Positions 33,732 to 41,441 of a DNA stretch of 64,000 nt are shown here, in pieces; position 1 is the stretch's first letter; every line of letters begins with the position of its first letter. The notes under the pieces were generated by a model. It saw only the letters and a program-made list of their open reading frames with translations. It was not told the origin of the DNA and made no database searches. The stretch covers positions 1,984,001-2,048,000 of the forward strand of contig CP131915.1 in the NCBI GenBank assembly GCA_030704225.1, given 5' to 3'. The position numbers and the translations under genes are program-made. This DNA comes from Kosakonia sp. H02 (GTDB lineage: Bacteria > Pseudomonadota > Gammaproteobacteria > Enterobacterales > Enterobacteriaceae).

Positions 33732-35825
33732 ATGCAGGGTTCTCCTTTTTATCGCCTGAAGGGGCTGTTTGTCGCGCTGGGATTATGGGTCTTTACCAAT
33801 GTGGCGCTGGCTGCGACAGCCGCACAGAGTCGCCCGATATTTTCCACCCATGAAAGGCAGTGGATGCGGGATCATCCGACCATTAACGTCCTTGCTTTCG
33901 ATGCGTACGCGCCGATGAGTTTTATCGATAATAAGATGAATTTCAGCGGCATCAGCGCCGACTTGTTGACGCTGATACGTCTGCGCACCGGGCTAAATTT
34001 TGCCATTACGGATGTCTCAAGCCTGCAAGCCGTGCGTGAAAAAATCGCCGCTGGACGTGCCGATATGGTGGCCGGTATTCCAGTTAATCGCTTGCCTGAA
34101 TTGCGTTATTCGCGAGTCTGGTTGACCAGCAAATACGTCATGCTGATCCGTAACTCCGTCTACGCGCCAAAAACGCTGGATACACCGTCAAAGATGAGCG
34201 TGGCGGTGCGTGAGGGAACGTTAATGGCGCGCTATCTCGCCAGCCATTTTCCCCATCTGCGGTTGGTTGAAACCAGTGGACTGACTGAATCTGTCGATTT
34301 ATTAGCCGCCGGTGCGGTCGATGCCGCAATCGGTATCGAAGCCAATGCAGAATATCAAATCCAGCGGGTCGGCCAGAAGCTGGTGCGCACGGCGGGCGTG
34401 CTGGATGTAAACCCGATGCATATCGCCTTTGGCGTCTCATCGCGGCAGCCGGAACTCCTTTCCATTATTAATAAGGTGCTGAACACCATACCCGAAGATG
34501 ATTACCAGCAGCTTGGCAGCAGTTGGCATTATCAGGGCGGAGCGTTCTTGCAACGGTGGCGCACCCATTTCTGGCAAATCGGTTTTGGCGCCGCTCTGGT
34601 GCTGGCGCTCTCTTTGCTGTGGGGCGTTTCGCAGCGCGAACAGGTCAAACAGCGCACGCGTATGCAGCAGTTGCTCAATGAGGCGCGGGATGACGCGGTG
34701 GCGTCGAGCCTGGCGAAAACCAATTTTTTGTCGATGATGAGCCACGAAATTCGCACGCCGCTTAATGCTATTCTCGGCATTCTGGAGTTGCAGATAAAAC
34801 AGAATGTGCAGGTGCAGCGGGCGCAACCGATGCTGGAGGTGGCGCACGACGCCGCGAAAAATTTACTCGCCGTGGTGGGGGACATTCTTGATATTTCCCG
34901 CATTGAGTCGGGGCGCATGGCGCTGGAGCCTTCGGTAGAGGAGTTGATTGGCCTGACCCGTTCTGTGGTGCTGTTGTTTGAAGAGGCCAGCGATCAAAAG
35001 CAGCTCGCCATTCGCTTTACGGTGGAGGGCGGTAGCCGGTGTTTATTGAAAATCGACCCTTATCGCTACAAACAGATCCTCTCCAATCTGCTGAGTAACG
35101 CCATTAAATTCACCCATGAAGGGGAGATCCGCGTCATCCTTGCCCATCATCCCACGGGCGCCGGACAGGTTACGGTCACGCTCACCGTTAATGATACCGG
35201 GGTAGGCATTGCGCCAGAGGATCAAGCCAAACTTTTCAATCCCTTTACTCAATTTGGCCTTCACGGCGAAACCCTGCACAGAGGAACCGGTCTGGGGCTG
35301 TTTATTTGCCGGACATTATGCGAATTGATGCAGGGCGAGCTGGCACTAACAAGCACGCCAGGAAAAGGCACCTCGGTCTCCTTAACGCTGCATTTGCCCG
35401 CAGTAAATGGGCCTGGCCAACAACAGAATAGCCTGAGCACACCCCAGGCCACACAGGAGGGGGGCAAGCGGGTGCTGATCGTCGATGATTATCCGCCCAA
35501 CCTCATGCTGTTACGCCATCAGCTTGAGTTTTTGGGCCACCAGGTGAGCGAAGCGCAAAATGGGGAGGAAGCGCTCGAGCTTTGGCAGACACAGCATCAC
35601 TTTGATTACATTTTGATTGATTGCAATATGCCGGTAATGGATGGCTTTACGCTGGCAAAGCAGCTACGTGAACAAGAGCAGCGACGTGGCGTTGCGCGCG
35701 CCACGCTACTGGGATTTACCGCCATCGCGCAGGCAGAAGTCATTGAACATTGCCTGGCCGCTGGCATGGATGGCTGTTTATTTAAACCGTGCAGCCAGGA
35801 AGAGATTGGTAAATGGATTAAATAA
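33732..35825 (+). CDS. Hybrid sensor histidine kinase, EvgS/BvgS type
   Basis: 697 residues. Signal sequence (about 1-30), one periplasmic SBP_bac_3 solute-binding domain (about 45-265: ISADLLTLIRLRTGLNF, GRADMVAGIPVNR, SVAVREGTLMARYLASHF), a membrane span (about 277-297), HisKA with H338 (MMSHEIRTPLNAILGILE), HATPase_c (NAIKFTHEG, NDTGVGIAPED, GTGLGLFICR) and a C-terminal receiver with D630 (YILIDCNMPVMDG). Unlike EvgS and BvgS it has no fused HPt; that function is on the separate protein upstream. Only one solute-binding domain is present. The ligand may be a chitin breakdown product, judged only from the neighbouring genes. Confidence 0.88.
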   Translation: MQGSPFYRLKGLFVALGLWVFTNVALAATAAQSRPIFSTHERQWMRDHPTINVLAFDAYAPMSFIDNKMNFSGISADLLTLIRLRTGLNFAITDVSSLQAVREKIAAGRADMVAGIPVNRLPELRYSRVWLTSKYVMLIRNSVYAPKTLDTPSKMSVAVREGTLMARYLASHFPHLRLVETSGLTESVDLLAAGAVDAAIGIEANAEYQIQRVGQKLVRTAGVLDVNPMHIAFGVSSRQPELLSIINKVLNTIPEDDYQQLGSSWHYQGGAFLQRWRTHFWQIGFGAALVLALSLLWGVSQREQVKQRTRMQQLLNEARDDAVASSLAKTNFLSMMSHEIRTPLNAILGILELQIKQNVQVQRAQPMLEVAHDAAKNLLAVVGDILDISRIESGRMALEPSVEELIGLTRSVVLLFEEASDQKQLAIRFTVEGGSRCLLKIDPYRYKQILSNLLSNAIKFTHEGEIRVILAHHPTGAGQVTVTLTVNDTGVGIAPEDQAKLFNPFTQFGLHGETLHRGTGLGLFICRTLCELMQGELALTSTPGKGTSVSLTLHLPAVNGPGQQQNSLSTPQATQEGGKRVLIVDDYPPNLMLLRHQLEFLGHQVSEAQNGEEALELWQTQHHFDYILIDCNMPVMDGFTLAKQLREQEQRRGVARATLLGFTAIAQAEVIEHCLAAGMDGCLFKPCSQEEIGKWIK

Positions 35826-35854
35826 GATTTATACGTGAATAAGCAAAAAAATAG

Positions 35855-35897
35855 CCGCGTAATAATACCAGGAATATTCCCTGGCAATTATTCGCGG
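35855..35897. repeat. Long two-part hairpin between kinase and chitinase genes
   Basis: Outer stem CCGCG-T-AATAAT pairs with ATTATTCGCGG, enclosing an inner CCAGG/CCTGG stem. No T-tract follows on the + strand; on the - strand a run of seven T follows after CGGCTA. It may be a processing or termination structure after the kinase gene or part of the chitinase leader. Confidence 0.5.
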
Positions 35898-35982
35898 TTC
35901 TCATTATTTGCAAGAGGCCGCTAATGGGATTATTTTTCGGTACGAATAACATGGATGGCAGAGATGTTATTTATCCTGTAAC

Positions 35983-35996
35983 AGGAGGTTACTTTG
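35983..35996 (+). promoter_or_regulatory. Strong ribosome binding site with TTG start for chitinase
   Basis: AGGAGG at 35983-35988 is followed after five bases by TTG at 35994, which opens a signal peptide (KKLSLAALIG). No ATG gives a better start. Confidence 0.7.
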
Positions 35997-37562
35997 AAAA
36001 AGCTATCTTTGGCGGCCTTAATAGGCACACTATTACTTTCACAGTCCGCATTTTCCGCAGAAAATAACCACGTAATGAGCTATCTGACATCCTGGGGATT
36101 ACCTCAGGATGCGGCAACCCAACTTGAAAAATCCCATGTTGACACCTTCTTCCTCTCCTTTGGCGGTTGGGATCAAAATGGCGATATTTCTTCATCTGAC
36201 AATATTATTAAAGAAGTTGATTACGACCCGTATTGGTTACCGCCTGCGTATACTTCCTGGACGCAAACCAAACTGGCTTCACCGTCGAAAAAAATGATGG
36301 TGGCGTTTGGCGGTGAAACCTACGAAAGCATGTGGTCCCATATTGCCGATCCGGCGAGCCGGGAGAAAATCGCGCAGGGGCTGGTGAAACTGGTGAAAAC
36401 CGACTTCCCTGTTTACAAAAAGGATATGAAGCCGGAAGAGATGGTGGGCGACTGCCTGAGCGCAGCCTGGGATCAGACCTGCAACATGGCAAGCTTCCAG
36501 AAAGCGGGTACCGTACAGCTTGATGGTATCGATTTTGACTATGAAAAAGTTGCCCGTCTGACGCCGCAGGAGAACGAAAACCTGCTCAATCTGGCGAAAC
36601 GTGTCAAAGAATTGCTGGGGCCGAACAGCGGTAAACTCCTGAGCCTGACCACCTATCATGTAGGCGCGGATCCGGAAGCCTGTGCCAGCCCGTCGGTCAT
36701 GGAAAATTGCTCGTTTATTGAAGACGCCCGCTCCACACACCACGGCGAAGCGCTTTCACTACTGACGGGTGGCCGAGATGTGTTTGATTTCTTTAACGTT
36801 ATGACCTATGACGCCGGTCCGCGCTTCCGTTATGACGTGGCGATGGCGAACTACGCGCGTGCGGTAGGCGATCAGAAGAAAATCATCCTCGGCAACACCA
36901 TCAACTCCCAGTGGGGGCCGGAAGGCCGCTATGTTGAATCGAAAGAAAAGAACCTCACCCGTGCGGCGTGGCAGGCTGAAAAAGGCTACGGCGGCGTATT
37001 CGTCTGGGCGCTCGGTTCCAACAATACACAACTGAGTTTTGCCGACCAGGTTAGCTACATCAACGAGATGAAACAAGCGACGGGTGGTGATGTGCCGCAG
37101 GTTGAAAACCATATTCCGGTCGCTAAAGCCACTTACCCGCAGAGCGTCACCGGTGCCGCAACGGTAGTGCTCGACGGGTCTTTATCAACGGATCCGGAAG
37201 GCGCTCCGCTGAGCTGGTCGTGGACACAGGTGTCTGGCCCGCATGTGACACTGACTCATGCCAATCAGCAGAAAGCGAGCTTTACGCTCAATAGCCCGGA
37301 AGATGAGAGCACGCTGGTGTTTAACCTGACGGTGAATGATGGCGTTCATGACTCTATTCCGCTGTCGATCACGATTAAGCACCATCCGGCAGACGGTGAC
37401 GTCACCAACCCGGATATCCCGGAAGCGTCTGCCTCCTGGCAGAGCGATAAAATTTACGTTGGCGGAGATAAAGCCTCCTGGAAAGGTCAGGAGTATAAAG
37501 CACGCTGGTGGACCCGTGGCAATGAACCGGGCACAAATGAAGTCTGGCAGGTCATTAAGTAA
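35994..37562 (+). CDS. Secreted GH18 chitinase with PKD and chitin-binding modules
   Basis: 522 residues from a TTG start with a perfect AGGAGG. Sec signal peptide ending near SAFSA. GH18 barrel at about 25-360 with the catalytic motif D177-GI-D180-F-D182-Y-E184 (DxxDxDxE; E184 acid) and the substrate-binding FFNVMTYDAG. A PKD-like Ig domain follows (about 370-462, VVLDGSLSTDPEG), then a C-terminal CBM5/12 chitin-binding domain (about 478-522, with WKGQEYKARWWTRGNEPG). It should cut beta-1,4-GlcNAc chains outside the cell. The signal peptide takes it only to the periplasm; the T2SS-like operon 2 kb downstream is the obvious candidate for release. It is followed by a strong terminator. Confidence 0.92.
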   Translation: MKKLSLAALIGTLLLSQSAFSAENNHVMSYLTSWGLPQDAATQLEKSHVDTFFLSFGGWDQNGDISSSDNIIKEVDYDPYWLPPAYTSWTQTKLASPSKKMMVAFGGETYESMWSHIADPASREKIAQGLVKLVKTDFPVYKKDMKPEEMVGDCLSAAWDQTCNMASFQKAGTVQLDGIDFDYEKVARLTPQENENLLNLAKRVKELLGPNSGKLLSLTTYHVGADPEACASPSVMENCSFIEDARSTHHGEALSLLTGGRDVFDFFNVMTYDAGPRFRYDVAMANYARAVGDQKKIILGNTINSQWGPEGRYVESKEKNLTRAAWQAEKGYGGVFVWALGSNNTQLSFADQVSYINEMKQATGGDVPQVENHIPVAKATYPQSVTGAATVVLDGSLSTDPEGAPLSWSWTQVSGPHVTLTHANQQKASFTLNSPEDESTLVFNLTVNDGVHDSIPLSITIKHHPADGDVTNPDIPEASASWQSDKIYVGGDKASWKGQEYKARWWTRGNEPGTNEVWQVIK

Positions 37563-37593
37563 TTTCTGGTTGAGTTAATCTTTTAATGCTTCG

Positions 37594-37625
37594 GCCGCAA
37601 TAGTGTTTATTGCGGCTTTTTTTTT
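37594..37625 (+). terminator. Terminator after chitinase gene
   Basis: Perfect 9-bp stem GCCGCAATA (37594-37602) / TATTGCGGC (37608-37616), loop GTGTT, then nine T. Confidence 0.9.
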
Positions 37626-37645
37626 CAAGATAAATGGAGTTATTT

Positions 37646-38416
37646 ATGAAATTTTCAAAAATAGTTCTGGCCGTTGCAACATTCAGTATGGCCGGTGGGG
37701 CGATGGCGCATGGTTATGTCTCGCAACCCGCGTCGCGCGCCTTTATGTGTAATGCCAATATGGGCGCACAAAATAAAGATTGCGGCAGCGGTCCGCTGTA
37801 TGAAATGCAAAGTGTGGAAGGGTCAGACGGTTACCCTGAATTGAATAAAGGACCGGAAGATGGCCATATTGCCAGCGCTGGCGTTGCCTCTATGAGCCGC
37901 CTGGACGAACAGACGGAAACACGCTGGGCGAAACATCCGATTACCGCCGGTCTTCACGACTTTTCCTGGACCTACACTGCGCCACATAAAACAAAAGCGT
38001 GGGATTACTACATCACCAAAGCCGACTGGAACCCGAACCAGCCGCTAACGCGCGCCTCTTTTGAAGCGACACCTTTTTGCCATATCGAAGGTAATAACCG
38101 CCAACCGGGCGCGGGTGCCGATCAGCCGCACGAGTGCAACGTTCCGTCACGTGAAGGCTATCATGTGATTCTGGCTGCCTGGGACGTTTCTGATACTGCC
38201 GCCACCTTTTACAACGTCATTGATGTTGATTTTGGCGGTCATAACTCGCCAGATGAGGATGAAGGCCCGCAAGCCGTTGTGTCGCCACAGTGGCATAACG
38301 ACAGCGTGTATGTCGCTGACGATAAAGTGCAGTGGGACGGGAAAGAGTATCAGGCCCGCTGGTGGACAAAGGGCAACCAGCCAGGGAAGCATGAAGTCTG
38401 GGCGCTGGTGAAATAA
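37646..38416 (+). CDS. Chitin-active lytic polysaccharide monooxygenase (AA10)
   Basis: 256 residues from the ATG at 37646 (GGAG six bases upstream); an in-frame ATG at 37634 overlaps that site. Signal peptide of 21 residues ending AMA, so the mature protein starts with His (HGYVSQPASR), the N-terminal copper ligand of LPMOs. The second ligand His is in YTAPHKTKAWDYYITK, as in CBP21. The C-terminal ~45 residues form a CBM5/12 module (WDGKEYQARWWTKGNQPG) very close to that of the upstream chitinase. It oxidatively cleaves crystalline chitin and would boost the chitinase. Being after a terminator, it needs read-through or its own promoter. Confidence 0.93.
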   Translation: MKFSKIVLAVATFSMAGGAMAHGYVSQPASRAFMCNANMGAQNKDCGSGPLYEMQSVEGSDGYPELNKGPEDGHIASAGVASMSRLDEQTETRWAKHPITAGLHDFSWTYTAPHKTKAWDYYITKADWNPNQPLTRASFEATPFCHIEGNNRQPGAGADQPHECNVPSREGYHVILAAWDVSDTAATFYNVIDVDFGGHNSPDEDEGPQAVVSPQWHNDSVYVADDKVQWDGKEYQARWWTKGNQPGKHEVWALVK

Positions 38417-38430
38417 AAAGGCAGTGTGAC

Positions 38431-38460
38431 AAAAAGGCCATACCGTAATCAGGATGGCCT
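38431..38460 (-). terminator. Terminator for the reverse-strand regulator gene
   Basis: Stem AGGCCAT (38435-38441) / ATGGCCT (38454-38460); read on the - strand it ends in TTTTT (38431-38435 complement). Confidence 0.7.
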
Positions 38461-38468
38461 GATAACTA

Positions 38469-39152
38469 TTACATAGCGATATCAAACATGCGTGTCTGAA
38501 AGAGCAGGCAATAAAGCTGGCAATCTGTTCGGACATTCAGTTTTGCCATAGCCCGAAGTTTATGGGCGCTGACCGTTTTAATACTGATGTTCATGCGTTT
38601 GGAAATCGTTGTTAAAGAGAGGCCGCGGCAGAGTAAGCGTAATACTTCACTTTCGCGTGTTGAGAGTTCCTGCGGGGTAATTGCGTCACGGCGGAATAAA
38701 GAATCCATTAAACCGCGCTCTATATAGACTTCTTCCATTAATACGGTGGTCATTGCCCGCCATAAAGTGCGTTCGCTGGTGTTGCGGCTGATATACCCTT
38801 TTGCACCCGCTTCGAGGGCGATGCGAACGAGATTGGTGTTGTTATACGGAGATAAAAAGATGATTTTTGTTTTGGGGTAACGGCTTGAAATCCATTTTAC
38901 CAGGGCGATGCCGTCTAATTCAGATAAGGGACTGCCGGTTTTTACGATATTTAGGCCGTAGCCCAGGAAGAGTAAATCGACTTGTTTATTAGCGAGAATA
39001 TTAAGGAGCTCTGCTTGCTCATGGGTATCGCCAACAACCTCGATGTCTAACCTCTCTGTATTAATATTGCTGGCTTTCAGGGAATTTATCATCGAGGTCA
39101 TCCCCCGGCGAATTATCGTATGTTCATCGGCAATCAATATATTAATTGACAT
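38469..39152 (-). CDS. LuxR-type regulator with degenerate receiver domain
   Basis: 227 residues. N-terminal receiver-like domain (about 3-130) and LuxR helix-turn-helix (about 160-215: LSTRESEVLRLLCRGLSLTT, SIKTVSAHKLRAMAKLN). The receiver keeps the acidic pair D9-E10, but the phosphoacceptor position is Gly64 (LLFLGYGLN, where RcsB has LITDLSMP), the conserved Thr is Ser101 and the conserved Lys is Arg123 (GYISRNTS). It probably works without phosphorylation, as an auxiliary regulator that dimerises or is ligand-controlled (inference). It is divergent from the pilin/secretion operon over 230 bases, so it is a good candidate regulator of that operon. Confidence 0.85.
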   Translation of the reverse strand: MSINILIADEHTIIRRGMTSMINSLKASNINTERLDIEVVGDTHEQAELLNILANKQVDLLFLGYGLNIVKTGSPLSELDGIALVKWISSRYPKTKIIFLSPYNNTNLVRIALEAGAKGYISRNTSERTLWRAMTTVLMEEVYIERGLMDSLFRRDAITPQELSTRESEVLRLLCRGLSLTTISKRMNISIKTVSAHKLRAMAKLNVRTDCQLYCLLFQTRMFDIAM

Positions 39153-39382
39153 TATTATCCTCCCAACGTCCTGTAGGAATGAAGACTATAAAAATACGAT
39201 ACGGTGTTAATGGATACTTTTCTATCTGACCAGTAAGAAAAATCAGCGTTACTTTTGCCCGAAAAGAGTATTCCGTTTCCGCGCAGAGCATTCTTTATGT
39301 CTACGGGAGCAATCATCTTTCACCCACAGCGCATCGGGGGAGAATAGCAGCGGTGGACAGCAACTCTCCGAGCGAGCGAATC

Positions 39383-39805
39383 ATGATGAATCAACTGTAC
39401 GTTAAGCTTAAACAGCAGCACGGCTTTACTCTTCTTGAATTGCTGGTGGTGTTAATGATTATTGCGCTGTTGGCCGGTTTTGTTGGCCCGAAATTATTTT
39501 CCAATGTCGATCAGGCAAAAGAAAAAACGGCCATGCGTCAGATGCACGCTTTTGCTGATGCATTAACCCAGTATCGACTGGATACCGGAAGTTACCCTTC
39601 CGAAACCGAAGGGTTAAATGTATTGGTTGAGAAACCCGCCAATGTGAATAACTGGAATGGCCCTTACCTGGCGCAGAAAATCCCTCACGACCCTTGGGGT
39701 AAAGAGTATCAGTGGCATAACCCGAGCCGTCAGTCGCAAGACGTTTACGAAGTGGATATTTCTACTGCGGATAATAACGGTAAGGCCATTGTTTACGGAT
39801 TTTAA
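39383..39805 (+). CDS. Major pseudopilin/pilin, GspG-like
   Basis: 140 residues from the ATG at 39383; a GTG at 39353 in frame, behind GGGGGAG, is an alternative. Prepilin signal with cleavage expected at QQHG^FTLLELLVVL, Glu5 conserved, followed by the N-terminal hydrophobic helix. The C-terminal half has the GspG hallmarks: DTGSYPSETEGLNVLV, WNGPYL and DPWGKEYQW, typical of calcium-binding major pseudopilins of type II secretion. First gene of the operon that runs without real gaps to 49263. Confidence 0.9.
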   Translation: MMNQLYVKLKQQHGFTLLELLVVLMIIALLAGFVGPKLFSNVDQAKEKTAMRQMHAFADALTQYRLDTGSYPSETEGLNVLVEKPANVNNWNGPYLAQKIPHDPWGKEYQWHNPSRQSQDVYEVDISTADNNGKAIVYGF

Positions 39806-39807
39806 TC

Positions 39808-40257
39808 ATGCTCAGGCTGATACTCGTCTTATTTTTTCTGACGGTTCATTGTGCCAATGCACATTGCTGGCAACAGGCGGGTGAGCGTTATGGTATTGAG
39901 CCTGAATTATTACAGGCGATTGCCACTGTTGAATCCGGGTTATCTGCCACGGCGTTCAACAAAAATAGAGACGGTTCCACCGATGTCGGCTTAATGCAAA
40001 TTAATAGCCAGCATTTTAAGTACCTAAAAAAATATCGCATCACGCCCGGTTCACTGCTGAATAACCCTTGTCAGAATATTATGACGGGTGCCTGGGTACT
40101 GGCTGGTCAAATGCGCATATTCGGTTATAGCTGGGAAGCGGTTGGGGCCTATAACGCTGGCAACGCGCGTAACAAGAAAACCAGACTCGCGCGGATGAAA
40201 TATAGCCAAAAAGTCGCTCGCGTATATCAGGGACTGAAAAGTAACGATAAGGATTGA
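39808..40257 (+). CDS. Lytic transglycosylase (SLT domain, VirB1/IagB-like)
   Basis: 149 residues: signal peptide (LILVLFFLTVHCANA) and a single SLT goose-lysozyme-like domain with catalytic E42 (IATVESGLSA), GLMQINSQHF and VGAYNAGN. Cuts peptidoglycan in the periplasm. Such small enzymes accompany secretion and pilus systems to let envelope-spanning parts pass the wall. It lies two bases after the pilin gene, inside the operon. Confidence 0.9.
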   Translation: MLRLILVLFFLTVHCANAHCWQQAGERYGIEPELLQAIATVESGLSATAFNKNRDGSTDVGLMQINSQHFKYLKKYRITPGSLLNNPCQNIMTGAWVLAGQMRIFGYSWEAVGAYNAGNARNKKTRLARMKYSQKVARVYQGLKSNDKD

Positions 40258-40262
40258 GCTTC

Positions 40263-41441
40263 ATGGGAAAAATGAGCACCTGGGAAGTCACTTACTTAGA
40301 AAATGGCAAACGTAAAAAAATTCGTACTCAGGCCGATACGCCTGTTACTGCTCGCCATCAGTTACAACAAGCTGGCTACGTTGTCCTTCGCGTGACGCAA
40401 CAGACACAGCGGCAGGCAAAGCGTCTCTCGATTACGTTGTTTATTCAGGAACTCATGGCGTTACTTGATGCAGGCCTGGTGGTGACAGAAGCGATTGAAA
40501 CGCTGTGTGCCTGCTCGAATGATGAACAAACCCTGGAAATGCTCGAAGGGTTGCTGGAAAAACTCTACGCCGGGAGCCAACTGTCGCAAGCGATGGCCAC
40601 GCAGCCCGATATTTTCCCGCCGCTGCTGGTAAATACCGTCGCGTCCTCCGAGCAAACCGGGCAGCTTGCCAGCGCTCTCAAGCGTTACCATTTCTACGAA
40701 CAACGCCTCGAACAACTGCGTAAACGCATTCGCGGCACCTTGACCTATCCGGTGATTGTGCTGACGGTGGGCGGGCTGATTATCTGCTTCCTGCTGGGGT
40801 TTATCGTGCCCAGTTTTTCGCAGGTATTCGAAGGCGTTAACAAACTGACGCGCAGTGCAGAGCTGATTCTCTGGTGGGGGCAGTTAGTTAAACAGTCTGG
40901 TCCGGAACTGTTGATGGGCACCATTCTCACTGTCGCCTCGCTCATCTTGTTGTGTAAGCAGAAGTGGGTGAAACAGTTACTGGTTGCAGGAGCGATGCAT
41001 ATTCCTCAGCTCCGCCAGCAGCAATTCCTCACCATCCTTGTGCGTTTTTACCGCACCCTGGGCTTGTTAATCGAAGGCGGGGTGCCGGTGACGCACGCGT
41101 TACGCCTCGCGCAATCCGTCGTTCCCGCTTCGCATCACTCACAACTTAATACCGTGGTTGAGCATGTCATGGCCGGGAAGAGCGTATCGGAATCGCTGGA
41201 AAGCCAGCATTTAACCACGCCGGTGGCGCTGCGTTTATTACAGGTTGGCGAGCGAAGCGGTGAACTGGCCGGCATGTGCGAGCGCATCGCGGCGTTCTAC
41301 GACGAAGCGCTGGAGCGAGCCATTGAAACCTTTACGCGCATTTTTGAACCCGTATTGATGATGATCGTGGGCGGCATTGTCGGCCTGGTTGTTTTTCTGC
41401 TCTATATGCCCATTTTTGAAATGGCCGGGAGTATGTCCTGA
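40263..41441 (+). CDS. Inner-membrane platform protein, GspF/MshG/PilC-like
   Basis: 392 residues from the ATG at 40263 with AAGGA upstream; a TTG at 40254 overlaps the previous stop. Two T2SF domains (about 50-175 and 255-380), each with the family pattern of small cytoplasmic helices (LMALLDAGLVVTEAIE, TLGLLIEGGVPVTHAL) and three membrane spans. It anchors pilin polymerisation in the inner membrane. The stop overlaps the next ATG by one base. Confidence 0.92.
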   Translation: MGKMSTWEVTYLENGKRKKIRTQADTPVTARHQLQQAGYVVLRVTQQTQRQAKRLSITLFIQELMALLDAGLVVTEAIETLCACSNDEQTLEMLEGLLEKLYAGSQLSQAMATQPDIFPPLLVNTVASSEQTGQLASALKRYHFYEQRLEQLRKRIRGTLTYPVIVLTVGGLIICFLLGFIVPSFSQVFEGVNKLTRSAELILWWGQLVKQSGPELLMGTILTVASLILLCKQKWVKQLLVAGAMHIPQLRQQQFLTILVRFYRTLGLLIEGGVPVTHALRLAQSVVPASHHSQLNTVVEHVMAGKSVSESLESQHLTTPVALRLLQVGERSGELAGMCERIAAFYDEALERAIETFTRIFEPVLMMIVGGIVGLVVFLLYMPIFEMAGSMS

